A stretch of DNA of 21,459 nucleotides from Alangreenwoodia sp964438605 (GTDB taxonomy: Bacteria; Bacillota; Clostridia; Peptostreptococcales; Anaerovoracaceae): assembly GCA_964438605.1 (NCBI GenBank), contig CAYTKT010000038.1, positions 1 to 21,459 of the forward strand. The letters run 5' to 3'. Positions within the stretch are counted from its first letter, which is position 1. The number at the start of each line of letters is the position of its first letter. This document shows, piece after piece, positions 13,692 through 21,459 of the stretch. A program made the translations under genes and the position numbers. The notes beneath the pieces were generated by a model, which made no database searches, was not told where the DNA came from, and saw only the letters and a program-made list of their open reading frames with translations.

Positions 13692-14969
13692 CTAAATATC
13701 CTTAAAATGGAAACTGCGTTTTCCAGTTGCGTAATCGCCCACAATATGACCATCGCCGAACAGCTTATACTTATATGTCACGAGCCCTTCCAGACCCACC
13801 GGCCCTCTCGCGTGAATTTTACTCGTGCTGATACCCACCTCGGCGCCGAAGCCGTAACGGAAACCGTCGGCAAACCGCGTGGAACAATTACAGTAAACTC
13901 CGGCGGAATCGACAAGCTGCATAAACCGCTCAGCTGCTTCTTTCTCTTCCGTCAGTATGCTGTCCGTATGGTGAGAGCCATACGTATTGATATGGTCAAT
14001 CGCTTCGTCAAGGCTGTCAACGATTTTTGCCGAGATAATGTAATCAAGATATTCCGTCCGAAAATCTTCTTCCGACGCAGGCTCACAGCTTACAATCCGC
14101 TGAATGTCATCCGTGCCCTTCAGCCGCACTGACGCCGCTTGAAACGCCTCGCAAAGCGCCGGCATCAACCGGTCAGCCACCTCCCGGTGAACGAGCAGCG
14201 TTTCTGCAGCGTTACAGGCAGCCGCGTACTGCGTTTTTGCATCGAGAATAACGGGAATTGCTTTTTCAATATCTGCCGACTTATCCACATAAATATGACA
14301 GATCCCATCGGCGTGGCCCATAACCGGAATCTTTGTATTATTCATGATGTGCTGAACAAACTCATTGGAGCCCCTCGGAATCAGGAGATCAATGGACTCA
14401 TGGCATTCCAGGAGATTATCAATATCATCATGTGTTTCCGCCAGCATCAGACAACCCTCCGGCAGACCCGCAGAGATCGCCGCACGATAAATCACATCGA
14501 ACAATTTTCTATTCGTCTGCTTTGCCTCACTTCCGCCTTTGAGCATCGCGCAGTTTCCACTCTTAATGCAGAGCGACGCCACCTGCACCATAGCGTCCGG
14601 GCGCGCCTCAAAAATGACGCCGATAACGCCGATTGCACACGTCTGGCGGTAAAGATGCAGCCCTTCGTCAAGTTCCCTGGCAAGCGTAATCTTGTTGAGC
14701 GGGTCAGCAAGACCTATCAGTTCTTCGATTCCACCGAGGACATCTTCGATTTTTTCCTCTCCAAACTTCAGTCTCTTCATGACCGGCGCAGGAATTCCCT
14801 TTTCCTCAGCCGCCTCCATATCCTTCAGATTTGCTTCGATAATCTGCTGTTTTTCTTCTCTGATTGCGTGGGAAATCGCCTTCAGCGCATTGTTTCTTAC
14901 TTCTTCGGACGATGCCGACATAAACGGGCTGACCGCCTTCATGCGGGCCGCTTTTTCTTTAATATTCAT
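13692..14969 (-). CDS. proA: Gamma-glutamyl phosphate reductase
   Basis: 425 residues from ATG at 14969 (MNIKEKAARMKAV), preferred over an upstream frame start because homologues begin here and GGAGG is present, though 12 nt away. Reduces gamma-glutamyl phosphate to glutamate semialdehyde with NADPH. An aldehyde-dehydrogenase fold: cofactor segment GVIGVIFEARPD (about 114-125), LKGGSEAKQTN, IPRGSNEFV, and the catalytic cysteine C252 in YAAACNAAETLLVH. Near the C-terminus AEVGISTSKIHARGPVGLEGL is the family signature. Completes the set with proB and proC on the same strand, but separated from proB by purB. Confidence 0.97.
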   Translation of the reverse strand: MNIKEKAARMKAVSPFMSASSEEVRNNALKAISHAIREEKQQIIEANLKDMEAAEEKGIPAPVMKRLKFGEEKIEDVLGGIEELIGLADPLNKITLARELDEGLHLYRQTCAIGVIGVIFEARPDAMVQVASLCIKSGNCAMLKGGSEAKQTNRKLFDVIYRAAISAGLPEGCLMLAETHDDIDNLLECHESIDLLIPRGSNEFVQHIMNNTKIPVMGHADGICHIYVDKSADIEKAIPVILDAKTQYAAACNAAETLLVHREVADRLMPALCEAFQAASVRLKGTDDIQRIVSCEPASEEDFRTEYLDYIISAKIVDSLDEAIDHINTYGSHHTDSILTEEKEAAERFMQLVDSAGVYCNCSTRFADGFRYGFGAEVGISTSKIHARGPVGLEGLVTYKYKLFGDGHIVGDYATGKRSFHFKDI

Positions 14970-15564
14970 GGGTAAATCTGTCCTCCACATTTTCAAATTC
15001 GATAATTCCCTTTCAAAAATAATTTTCCGGAAAAATTCCTTTATTATGGCACATATCGCACACACACGGCGTCACAGTATTTATAATATTGATATCATCT
15101 ATGGAATTTACGCGGTTGACGCAGTACAGATTCCTTACACCGTGCCTGCGTATTTTTGAATCTTTATATTCCTTTTTATTTTACCGCAATCCAGCGCTCT
15201 GCGGTATCTGTTTTTCTGCCCTGAAGGAAAAAGAACGATTTTTTTCCGTTTCCTGCAAAAGCATTTACCGAGCCGTTTGAAACGGAAATACTGTCGCTTG
15301 GGACAATATTCCAGGCGAATTTTCCGTCACGTTTTCATTTTTTCGATTACTTTCCTGATTTTTTCTGGCAGGCCTTCCTTTTTCATCAAATATTGTAAAT
15401 TCTTCAGCGATTTCTCGTGTTCTATCCTGAATCATCTAAAATTTTTTCGCCAGCAGCTCGCTTTTTTCTAAATTTCGTCTAAATTTTCCGATCCGCCGTT
15501 TCTCGTCACAAGAGCCGTTCCCCCGCCGGATTCCATTCTATCTATTCACTTCATCCGCTAAAAT
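14970..15564 (-). other. Intergenic region between the exonuclease gene and proA
   Basis: About 590 bp, AT-rich, no supported gene. On the minus strand a 56-codon frame at 15265-15435 (starting MIQDRTREIAEEF) is charged and unconserved in appearance, with no ribosome binding site. A 7-bp hairpin TACCGCA / TGCGGTA lies at 15182-15206. I see no T-box or other known leader ahead of proA. Confidence 0.4.
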
Positions 15565-16569
15565 TTACTGGAGTACAAAACCAAGCACACTGCGCACCAA
15601 CATGTTAATTTCGCGGTAATTGATGACTTCTCCTTCCTTTAGAATCAAAAAGCCGCTCTCGTATCCGCCCATGCTGCGAATCGACGGACAATCAACGCCG
15701 AGAGCCGACGTATCAACCACAAGTCCGCCCGGAACCTTTTCACAGACGATTTCCAGATCAAAGTGGCCGCCCGGCCCTTCCATCCTCAGCTCAAACAATT
15801 CTTCAAAACACTGATACGGTGAAGCATTTCCGTAAACGGAACCCGATACCTTCAGCTCACCGCCCCGGAGTTTCGCCGTCTCCACATGGGCAAAAAACTC
15901 GCCGACAGATGCCGGAAATCCTTCGGAATTCATAATCTCATGCAGATTCAGCGTCTGCAGAATCCGCATCATATCAGAAAGACGCACAATATCATCACGA
16001 TTGTGAAGCAGAATCGTGTCCAGTATACTCGCCTGCGCCTGCCCGCTGCTGCGCGTATATTCATAATAAAGCTCCACGCTCTGCGCCCCGTCGATCTCGT
16101 CTGTCCGGCTGGATGAATCGCCCAGATACTTTTCGACCGTTTTCTGCTTCAGATTCGGCAGAATTTTCGGCAGATGAGAATGATAGCGCAAAATGCGGTA
16201 AATATCAAGAGAATACAACCTGTCAAGCGCCGCAGTATCTAAGCCGTAATATTGCATTCGCCTTCTGAGAAACGGAAGATCAAACCGCTTCCCGTTAAAC
16301 GTAACGACAACATGGGCGCCGCGAAGCAATCCTACATACCGTTCCAACAATTCCCGTTCATCCGCCGGCGTATCCGCAAAAAACTGGATTGCCCTGCGTC
16401 CGCCGCCCTCCGCAATGACGGCCCCGCCCAGAATGACGGCTGCATTCTTCGGCGAAAGTCCTGTCGTTTCAATGTCAGCTACGATTATATTCATCCCCGA
16501 AAAATATTCAGAAAAAATTGACGAATCGTACATCGGCCCTGGAATATATTCTTCAATAATGCGTACCAT
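15565..16569 (-). CDS. YprB-like RNase H-fold 3'-5' exonuclease
   Basis: 334 residues from ATG at 16569, with GGAGGGG 3-7 nt upstream. A DEDD-type exonuclease domain occupies about residues 27-210: motif I ADIETTGL with D32 and E34, motif II VVTFNGKRFDLPFL, and motif III within LLHNRDDIVRL. This is the RNase_H_2 / YprB arrangement seen in Bacillota, where the protein is predicted to process nucleic acids; no specific substrate is established. The C-terminal 120 residues are of unknown function. It is monocistronic by position: 299 bp from the racemase gene upstream and about 600 bp from proA downstream. Confidence 0.85.
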   Translation of the reverse strand: MVRIIEEYIPGPMYDSSIFSEYFSGMNIIVADIETTGLSPKNAAVILGGAVIAEGGGRRAIQFFADTPADERELLERYVGLLRGAHVVVTFNGKRFDLPFLRRRMQYYGLDTAALDRLYSLDIYRILRYHSHLPKILPNLKQKTVEKYLGDSSSRTDEIDGAQSVELYYEYTRSSGQAQASILDTILLHNRDDIVRLSDMMRILQTLNLHEIMNSEGFPASVGEFFAHVETAKLRGGELKVSGSVYGNASPYQCFEELFELRMEGPGGHFDLEIVCEKVPGGLVVDTSALGVDCPSIRSMGGYESGFLILKEGEVINYREINMLVRSVLGFVLQ

Positions 16570-16869
16570 GTCCCCTCCTTTCTGAGACGGCCTGCAGCCG
16601 GTTCTGCCCGCGCACGGTTCGTTTTTTCTCTTTTATCTGAGAATGAAATGACTGTGCGAACCCTCAGTCAGTTTCAGTCCGCTTATCACGGCGTTTACTC
16701 CTTCGGCAGACATTGTGCGCATTGATGCCTTTATGCCGCACGCGGAATCGTTATTGTGATCATCCAACAAAATCAGCCTTTGCTGTACGACAAAAACTGT
16801 TTTACGGTTTTATGAACCTGACGTCAGGAAAAGCCCTTGCACTGAAATTGTTTTGCGCCAATTTTTCCG
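16570..16869 (-). other. Gap between racemase and exonuclease genes
   Basis: No gene. It holds a perfect 12-bp palindrome CCTGACGTCAGG at 16817-16828, 40 bp past the racemase stop. There is no T tract, so it is not a clear terminator. Confidence 0.4.
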
Positions 16870-18156
16870 CTATTCCTCTAAAATCTCCGGTTCCGAAAGC
16901 TTTATGCTGCCACCCATAACGCAGCCCGTAATCCGGCCTGACTGCACCATAACACGCGTCTCAATCACTCCGCCCGGCTGCAAAAAAGTCTGCACAAACT
17001 CTCTACATTCCGGAATTCCACGCGTTTCGCCCAACTTCAACTCTTCAAGCGCCAGATACCAAGCACAAGCCACGCTGCCGGAGCCGCATGACGATTCCCA
17101 GACAATGGAATCCGTACTTTTCACATAAACAACAGGCGTCATTTCCTTTCCGTTGAGAAAAAGAATACCACAAGCTTTTGAATTTTTTCCGGTCATAACC
17201 TCCAGTGCATTTTTTACAAAATCTTCATCGGGCTGCCTGTTTTGGGCAATCAGATGATCAATCCCTTCCATATGTATAACGGAATATCTGCCGATGCTTC
17301 CATCCCCTTCAGAAACCCTGACCGTTTCAATTCCCAGCGGCAGCGGCATTTCGGCAAAAGCCGTCCCTCGTGAAAGATCCGCCGTAACTGCGACCGGCGC
17401 CTTTGCACCTGAAACCTCAACAAGAATCACGGTTTCACCGCCTGTATGCTGACCGGAACAGAAGTCCGCCGCACTTTCTATGTGTCTGCTTTCTTCGCGC
17501 GCGCCATCCTGCGCCGCTGCATCCTGTCTGCTTTCCGCGCGCCTGAAAGCTTCAAGATACCCCAACGAGCGCGCGGCGTTTCCACAAAACTCGCCGCCCA
17601 TCATTTCCAGCCGGCAGTCTCCGCCCATGACAGGCTCCGCTTCAAATCCGACCTGTTCCGCTTTCCCTTTGCTCAAAATCATCTTTGAAATCCGGATACG
17701 CATGGCAATCTCTGTTTCCTGCGCCGTCATATTGCAATTTTTACCTGCTGCATCCGGGGCATTTAAATGATCCAGTTTATCTGATTCCCTCGCCACAGCG
17801 CACCATTCTCCAGTTCGATGCCGCGCCTGTTCCGCCGGAACAGGCGCGGCATTGAACAACAGCGTATCCGCTTCCCGCTTTTCTGCCGTGTCCGCTCCGC
17901 TCTGCGCACAGGGCGCCATGCCTGAACAAATACAGCCGCCCTGCATATGCGCCGCATCATTTCTGCGCTCCATACCAAATACCGCATCCTGATGACAACC
18001 GACATCGCTATGCACAGACGCCGTATCCAGTTCTGCCTCCGTTCCGGCTTTGACACATGACGCATCCCGCCGTCTGTCCGTCAGTTCCCTGACGGACAGA
18101 CGGCCGACGATGGCCGTAATATTTCCAGCCGGATCCGCATAATGAACGACAGCCAT
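16870..18156 (-). CDS. DapF/CntK-type amino-acid racemase or epimerase with large insertions
   Basis: 428 residues. The ATG at 18156 shares its A with the TGA of the ABC ATPase gene (TGATG), with GGAGG 4 nt before, so translation is coupled. This is a PLP-independent two-cysteine racemase fold: VVHYADPAGNITAIV at the start, EQVGF, C191 in GGEFCGNAARS, C357 in WESSCGSGS and FLQPGGVI. GNIT, GGEFCGNA and ENS/ESSCGSG are closer to CntK-like histidine racemases than to DapF, which has CGNG and a GNDF/GNDY start. Family size is about 270-280; here about 28-145 and 205-240 are extra, hydrophilic and Cys/Ala/Glu-rich, the first containing two long DNA palindromes. Lies at the end of an amino-acid importer operon, so the substrate is probably the imported amino acid. 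Not a confident dapF. Confidence 0.8.
   Translation of the reverse strand: MAVVHYADPAGNITAIVGRLSVRELTDRRRDASCVKAGTEAELDTASVHSDVGCHQDAVFGMERRNDAAHMQGGCICSGMAPCAQSGADTAEKREADTLLFNAAPVPAEQARHRTGEWCAVARESDKLDHLNAPDAAGKNCNMTAQETEIAMRIRISKMILSKGKAEQVGFEAEPVMGGDCRLEMMGGEFCGNAARSLGYLEAFRRAESRQDAAAQDGAREESRHIESAADFCSGQHTGGETVILVEVSGAKAPVAVTADLSRGTAFAEMPLPLGIETVRVSEGDGSIGRYSVIHMEGIDHLIAQNRQPDEDFVKNALEVMTGKNSKACGILFLNGKEMTPVVYVKSTDSIVWESSCGSGSVACAWYLALEELKLGETRGIPECREFVQTFLQPGGVIETRVMVQSGRITGCVMGGSIKLSEPEILEE
17818..17852. repeat. Perfect 16-bp palindrome inside the racemase gene
   Basis: ATGCCGCGCCTGTTCC (17818-17833) and its exact inverse complement (17837-17852) around a 3-nt loop, encoding about residues 102-113 within the first insertion. 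No T tract follows on either strand. Confidence 0.9.
18070..18103. repeat. Perfect 15-bp palindrome at the start of the racemase insertion
   Basis: CCGTCTGTCCGTCAG (18070-18084) and its inverse complement (18089-18103) around TTCC, encoding residues of about 18-29, just where the family-like N-terminus gives way to the extra segment. In mRNA it would be a very stable hairpin 50 nt after the start codon. Confidence 0.9.
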
Positions 18157-18920
18157 CACGCCTCCTTCGAGAAACGCGCCAAAAACTGTTTCGTGCGTTC
18201 TTCCTTCGGATGCCCGATTACCTCATGCGGATCGCCTTCCTCGACGATATAACCGCCATCCATAAAAATAACGCGGTCAGCCACGTCTCTGGCAAACTCC
18301 ATCTCGTGCGTGACAATCACCATCGTCATCTTTTCCTTCGCCAACTGGCGGATAACCTTCAGAATTTCCCCCGTTAATTCCGGATCAAGCGCCGACGTCG
18401 GTTCGTCAAAAAACAGAATATGCGGTTTCATCGCCAGCGCCCGTGCTATGGCTACACGCTGCTGCTGGCCGCCTGAGAGCTGACAGGGATAATAGTCTTC
18501 CTTTCCTGTCAGTCCCATCTTTTCCAGTAAATCTTCCGCCGTCTGCCGAACTTCCTTTTTATCCCGCTTTTGAACGTGAAGCGGCGCATCCATAATATTT
18601 TTCATCACGGAATAATGCGGAAACAAATTAAAATTCTGGAATACAAGTCCAAAATACTGCTGAATCTTCTTCAGCCTCTCCTTCGGCGCATAAACACTCC
18701 TGCCGCCTTCATTCGTCACGGCCCTCTCGCCCAGATAAACGAGTTCTCCGGAATCCATCACCTCAAGCATCGTTGCACAGCGCAGCAGCGTTGATTTTCC
18801 CGAACCTGACGGCCCGATAATCGCAACGACTTCGCCTTCCTCCACATTGAGGGAAATATCATTGAGTACATCCAGATCGCCAAAGGATTTTTTACAGTTA
18901 GCAATTTCAAGCAGTTTCAT
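18156..18920 (-). CDS. Polar amino-acid ABC transporter, ATP-binding subunit
   Basis: 254 residues from ATG at 18920 with AAGGAGAG 6-8 nt upstream; the frame extends 55 codons further but that part overlaps the permease gene and is Arg/Trp-rich noise. Walker A GPSGSGKST at 36-44, a Q loop in VFQNFNLFPH, signature LSGGQQQRVAIARAL, Walker B ILFFDEPTSALDP and switch histidine in VIVTHEMEFA. The length and the FNLFPH / HEMEFA forms are those of the GlnQ/HisP family. It powers import through the permease 13 bp upstream, and its stop overlaps the start of the racemase gene. Confidence 0.96.
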   Translation of the reverse strand: MKLLEIANCKKSFGDLDVLNDISLNVEEGEVVAIIGPSGSGKSTLLRCATMLEVMDSGELVYLGERAVTNEGGRSVYAPKERLKKIQQYFGLVFQNFNLFPHYSVMKNIMDAPLHVQKRDKKEVRQTAEDLLEKMGLTGKEDYYPCQLSGGQQQRVAIARALAMKPHILFFDEPTSALDPELTGEILKVIRQLAKEKMTMVIVTHEMEFARDVADRVIFMDGGYIVEEGDPHEVIGHPKEERTKQFLARFSKEA

Positions 18921-18933
18921 GAATCTCTCTCCT

Positions 18934-19641
18934 TTATTGATAATAATTGAGTTTTTTCTCGATAAATCCCATAACTCCGGCCACAAGAAGATTAAATACA
19001 TAATAGAACACACCTGCCACAAACAGTGGAATAATCGTCGTCTGCGCCGCCGCCACCTGCTTTGCAATCGTAAACACTTCCACATAAGCGAGAACGAATG
19101 CCAGCGATGTATCTTTTACAAGTGTAATTGTTTCGTTCGTTACAGGCGGAAGTACCTGCTTCATCATCTGCGGAAAAATGACCTTAAAAAATGTCTGCGC
19201 TTTCGAATAGCCCAGAACTTTTGCCGCCTCCCGCTGGCCTGCCGGGATACCCTGGATTCCAGAACGGAAAATTTCTGCAAAATAAGCCGCATAGTTAATG
19301 CTGAAACCGATGATGGCCGCACCGACGCGCCACTCCGTTGTCAGATGGATATTGAACAGATAATAAGGCCCGTAATACCAGACGATCAGCTGAAGCATCA
19401 ACGGTGTTCCCCGCAGAATAGAGATCAGAAACTGGAAAATTAGCCTGATCGGGTTAAAATTTTGGACTATTGTTCTAATCCGCCCGCTGCCTTTAAAATT
19501 TCGGAACGGATGCAGATTGCTCATTCTCGCCATCGCCACGATGAGTCCCAGCGGCATTGATATGATCAGAGTGGAAAAAAAGATCAGCAGTGTGGCTCCC
19601 GTACCCGAAAGAACCTCCTTAAACATCATAGAAATCGACAT
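18934..19641 (-). CDS. Polar amino-acid ABC transporter, permease subunit
   Basis: 235 residues, ATG at 19641, weak GGGGGAA upstream. Hydrophobic spans include about residues 14-38 and several between 70 and 225; the EAA loop GQREAAKVLGYSKAQTFFKV that docks to the ATPase lies near 139-158. The size and the LRGTPLMLQL motif match the HisM/GlnP family (His/Glu/Arg/opine type). A 34-residue charged stretch (SNLHPFRNFKGSGRIRTIVQ) between the first and second spans is somewhat long. Only one permease gene is present, so the channel is probably a homodimer. Confidence 0.95.
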   Translation of the reverse strand: MSISMMFKEVLSGTGATLLIFFSTLIISMPLGLIVAMARMSNLHPFRNFKGSGRIRTIVQNFNPIRLIFQFLISILRGTPLMLQLIVWYYGPYYLFNIHLTTEWRVGAAIIGFSINYAAYFAEIFRSGIQGIPAGQREAAKVLGYSKAQTFFKVIFPQMMKQVLPPVTNETITLVKDTSLAFVLAYVEVFTIAKQVAAAQTTIIPLFVAGVFYYVFNLLVAGVMGFIEKKLNYYQ

Positions 19642-19680
19642 ATTCTTGTTCCCCCGTTGTCATAATGCTTCCTTCATGAA

Positions 19681-19710
19681 AAGAAGAGACAAACTAAATT
19701 GCCTCTTCTT
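19681..19710 (-). terminator. Intercistronic hairpin between binding protein and permease genes
   Basis: AAGAAGAG (19681-19688) and CTCTTCTT (19703-19710) are a perfect inverted repeat. On the minus strand it is followed only by TTC, so at most a leaky terminator or a 3'-end stabiliser. Such hairpins commonly let the binding protein be made in excess over the membrane subunits. Confidence 0.5.
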
Positions 19711-19810
19711 GTTAATAACTTTTTCTAATTTAATTATTTTTAACTGTTCAAGTCGGCTTCGGTTACTCCGTCCGTCCATTTCGGGATAATTCCGTCCAGG
19801 ATGCAGGACT

Positions 19811-20800
19811 TTATTCAGCCGGCTCATCTTCAGGTGCATCCGGCAGGTCTGCCGTATCCGAAGAACCTGTTTCAGCCGCCCCGTCAGCATCATTCGCATT
19901 GCTTGCAGTCGTCTGAGGCTCATATCCGTCCGGAATATATTCGCTCAGGCAAACCATATTCGGCAAGTTGGAATCTGCATATTTTGCAGTAATCTCGTCA
20001 AATGTTCCGTCAAGGTACATATCGAACAACGTATTCTGTACAACGTCGCGGAGTTCCGTATTTCCAAGCTTAAAGCCGATACCGTACTGCTCCTTGGAAA
20101 GCGGTTCATCCAGCATACGGAATGTATCGCCGCGAGACTGCAGCTGATACTGAGCAACGCCAATATCTACGGCAATGCAATCAACCGAACCGGATTCGAG
20201 ATTCATGAACGCCGTGTTATAGTCAGAAACCTGCTGCAGATCTGCAAACGTATCTGCCAGCGCCAGATTTTCGTCGTTGTCCTCCTCGGATGTCAGCGCT
20301 GCCAACGCGGAAGAATCTGCCTGCGTCACAACAACTTTGCCTGCCAGATCATCCTTCGTCTGAATATCAGAATCATTCATCACGACGAAAACGATTGAAT
20401 TGTTAATATAAGGTACGGAGAATGTATAATCGTCTTCACGGCCTGTCATCGTAAAACCGTTCCAAAGACAGTCAATCGTGCCGCTGTTGAGTTCCATATC
20501 TTTATTATCCCAGTTGATCGGCTGTTTTACGAGTTCCCAGCCCTGGCGCCTGCAGACTTCCTCTGCCAGATCCAGGTCATAGCCCACATACTCACCGTTT
20601 TCATCCTTATAGCCATAAGGCGGATACTCTGCGTCAAACCCGACTGTCAGCTTCGTCATTTCAGATACCGGCGTAATCTCCGTCTCCGAAGATAAATTAC
20701 TGTCAGCAGAGCTGCCCGCCGTGCCCTTATCGTTGCCGCAGCCCGCAAACATACCAAGCGCCATAATGAAACATAAAATTACAGCTAATTTCTTTTTCAT
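19811..20800 (-). CDS. Amino-acid ABC transporter substrate-binding lipoprotein
   Basis: 329 residues, ATG at 20800 with GAGGAGG upstream. A lipoprotein signal with lipobox FAGC puts the lipid-modified cysteine at 21, so the protein is tethered to the outer face of the membrane. It then has a Ser/Thr/Glu linker and a family-3 solute-binding fold: LTVGFDAEYPPYGY, GYDLDLAEEV, the hinge region, and DYTFSVPYI. The ligand is a polar amino acid; which one cannot be read from sequence, though the racemase in the operon suggests an amino acid whose D-form is used. The last 33 residues (Asn/Ala/Asp/Glu-rich, ending PEDEPAE) are an extra acidic tail not typical of the family. Confidence 0.94.
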   Translation of the reverse strand: MKKKLAVILCFIMALGMFAGCGNDKGTAGSSADSNLSSETEITPVSEMTKLTVGFDAEYPPYGYKDENGEYVGYDLDLAEEVCRRQGWELVKQPINWDNKDMELNSGTIDCLWNGFTMTGREDDYTFSVPYINNSIVFVVMNDSDIQTKDDLAGKVVVTQADSSALAALTSEEDNDENLALADTFADLQQVSDYNTAFMNLESGSVDCIAVDIGVAQYQLQSRGDTFRMLDEPLSKEQYGIGFKLGNTELRDVVQNTLFDMYLDGTFDEITAKYADSNLPNMVCLSEYIPDGYEPQTTASNANDADGAAETGSSDTADLPDAPEDEPAE

Positions 20801-20847
20801 TTTTCCTCCTCGTTCCTTTTCCAGGATATGTAGAAAGTTTTCAGCTT

Positions 20848-20870
20848 GTCCGGCACCCTGTGCGCCGGAC
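20848..20870 (-). promoter_or_regulatory. Hairpin in the importer operon leader
   Basis: GTCCGGC (20848-20854) and GCCGGAC (20864-20870) pair perfectly; on the minus strand GTAGA before it and TCTAC after it can extend the fold. It begins at about the fifth base of the predicted transcript. Confidence 0.6.
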
Positions 20871-20880
20871 GTCTACGGTC

Positions 20881-20909
20881 ATTTTAACATAGTGATATTC
20901 CCTGCGCAA
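20881..20909 (-). promoter_or_regulatory. Promoter of the amino-acid importer/racemase operon
   Basis: On the minus strand TTGCGC (20909-20904), 17-bp spacer and TAAAAT (20886-20881) with extended TGT. Start near 20874, giving a leader of about 75 nt. Confidence 0.7.
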
Positions 20910-20933
20910 CGAAATATTTTACCTGAATATCAC
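20892..20933. promoter_or_regulatory. Candidate operator flanking the -35 of the importer promoter
   Basis: GTGATATTC (20892-20900) and its perfect inverse complement GAATATCAC (20925-20933) have centres 33 bp apart, about three helical turns, bracketing the -35 element. This suits a repressor or activator dimer or tetramer. It does not match CodY or a full ArgR box as I know them. Confidence 0.5.
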
Positions 20934-21124
20934 ATTATCCCTTTAATGTAAAATCCAAATAACGTATTGTCGCAATAACACACTGCTGTATCAATATTTT
21001 TCCTTAAAAGCTCCGTAAACCTGAACAAAATGACAATTCCCGCTGTTTCTTATGTCTGCCGCTTCCGCACTGGCTCTTTAACATAAAAATAATGCAAGTT
21101 CTAAGAATAGTTCTGTCAAACCAC

Positions 21125-21459
21125 TTATCCTGCGCTTTCCGCACTGATCTTCGCTTTCTCCATCTTCACACGGCACTGCTTGCGGAAAAACCCGATGCCC
21201 ACATGCCAGCATTCTTCATATCCTTCTTCCGCCAGCGGAGCGTCGTAGCCGAACGCCGCAATCTGCTCTAAAGCCTTCTCCGCCGCCTGCTCCATCTGCC
21301 GTACCTTCTCCGCTTTTTTCAGTTCGATGACTGCCGCCGGACTGACGGCATCCAGATTATAGATACAGATGTCATACCGTCCGTTTCCGGCTTCCCGGTT
21401 CGATTTGATCAGATAACTTCCGCCTAAATTCTGAAATACTCCCATCAAAAACCCGTGAT
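21125..21459 (-). CDS. PD-(D/E)XK nuclease-like protein, C-terminal part only
   Basis: Open frame from the right edge to a TAA at 21125, so the 5' part lies outside the window; the apparent TTG/ATG starts near 21448 are internal. The visible 111 residues contain HGFLMGVFQNLGG, then SNREAGNGRYDICIY and VIELKKAE: the D and ExK residues of a PD-(D/E)XK nuclease core, followed by a Glu/Lys-rich helix (EKALEQIAAFGYD) and VGIGFFRKQCRV. This matches the C-terminal domain (DUF1703 type) of AAA-ATPase-like proteins abundant in Clostridia and Bacteroidota, whose role is unknown and may be in defence or selfish-element biology. Confidence 0.85.
   Translation of the reverse strand, partial: HGFLMGVFQNLGGSYLIKSNREAGNGRYDICIYNLDAVSPAAVIELKKAEKVRQMEQAAEKALEQIAAFGYDAPLAEEGYEECWHVGIGFFRKQCRVKMEKAKISAESAG

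Noticed and set aside
15265..15435. 56-codon minus-strand frame in the proA upstream gap
   Set aside because: No ribosome binding site, no recognisable family and AT-rich surroundings; kept only as a note in the gap description.
16817..16828. CCTGACGTCAGG as terminator of the importer operon
   Set aside because: A perfect palindrome but without loop or T tract on either strand.
16870..18156. Annotation as a standard diaminopimelate epimerase (dapF)
   Set aside because: Motifs fit CntK-like racemases better, the length is 428 rather than about 275, and the operon is an amino-acid importer rather than lysine synthesis.

Overview
The window reads as a chromosomal segment of an anaerobic, low-to-mid GC Bacillota, probably class Clostridia (Eubacteriales). 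The grounds are an S-layer-homology (SLH) surface protein with a Gram-positive signal peptide, a glycyl-radical ribonucleotide reductase (NrdD), a flavodoxin/4Fe-4S protein, strong GGAGG ribosome binding sites and sigma-A promoters. No rRNA, tRNA or CRISPR was seen. Genus cannot be assigned from sequence alone.

Layout. (1) 1-2482, minus strand: a large SLH surface protein, its C-terminus cut by the window edge, preceded by a leader that contains a strong intrinsic terminator. (2) 2766-2948: a compact four-helix small RNA on the plus strand with a near-consensus promoter, facing a minus-strand promoter that could drive the SLH leader. (3) 3233-5395: an accessory island. Its core is four tandem ~400-bp units, each encoding the same 29-residue hydrophobic peptide of holin-like toxin type, with a fully sequestered ribosome binding site, a 5'-3' mRNA clamp and a convincing antisense-RNA promoter and terminator. 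It behaves like an array of type I toxin-antitoxin loci. A truncated phage-like membrane protein gene follows. (4) 5363-8870, minus: an EFR1-type flavodoxin/ferredoxin protein and anaerobic ribonucleotide reductase, the latter with two NrdR-like boxes far upstream. (5) 9527-14969, minus: the complete glutamate-to-proline pathway (proA, proB, proC) with purB lodged between proA and proB. (6) 15565-16569: a YprB-like RNase H-fold exonuclease. (7) 16870-20800, minus: a polar amino-acid ABC importer (lipoprotein, permease, ATPase) translationally coupled to a DapF/CntK-type amino-acid racemase or epimerase. (8) 21125 to the end: the C-terminus of a PD-(D/E)XK nuclease-like protein.

How the genes fit together. 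The housekeeping genes run on one strand but are separated by 170-660 bp gaps, so most are probably separate transcription units; only the importer/racemase block is a tight operon. Several enzymes (EFR1 protein, ProC and above all the DapF-like protein) carry in-frame hydrophilic insertions absent from their families. Two in the DapF-like gene contain long perfect palindromes, suggesting palindromic elements inserted into coding sequence.

The most interesting system is the tandem toxin array: 243-bp blocks identical between units alternate with short variable 3' segments that could give each antitoxin RNA its own specificity.
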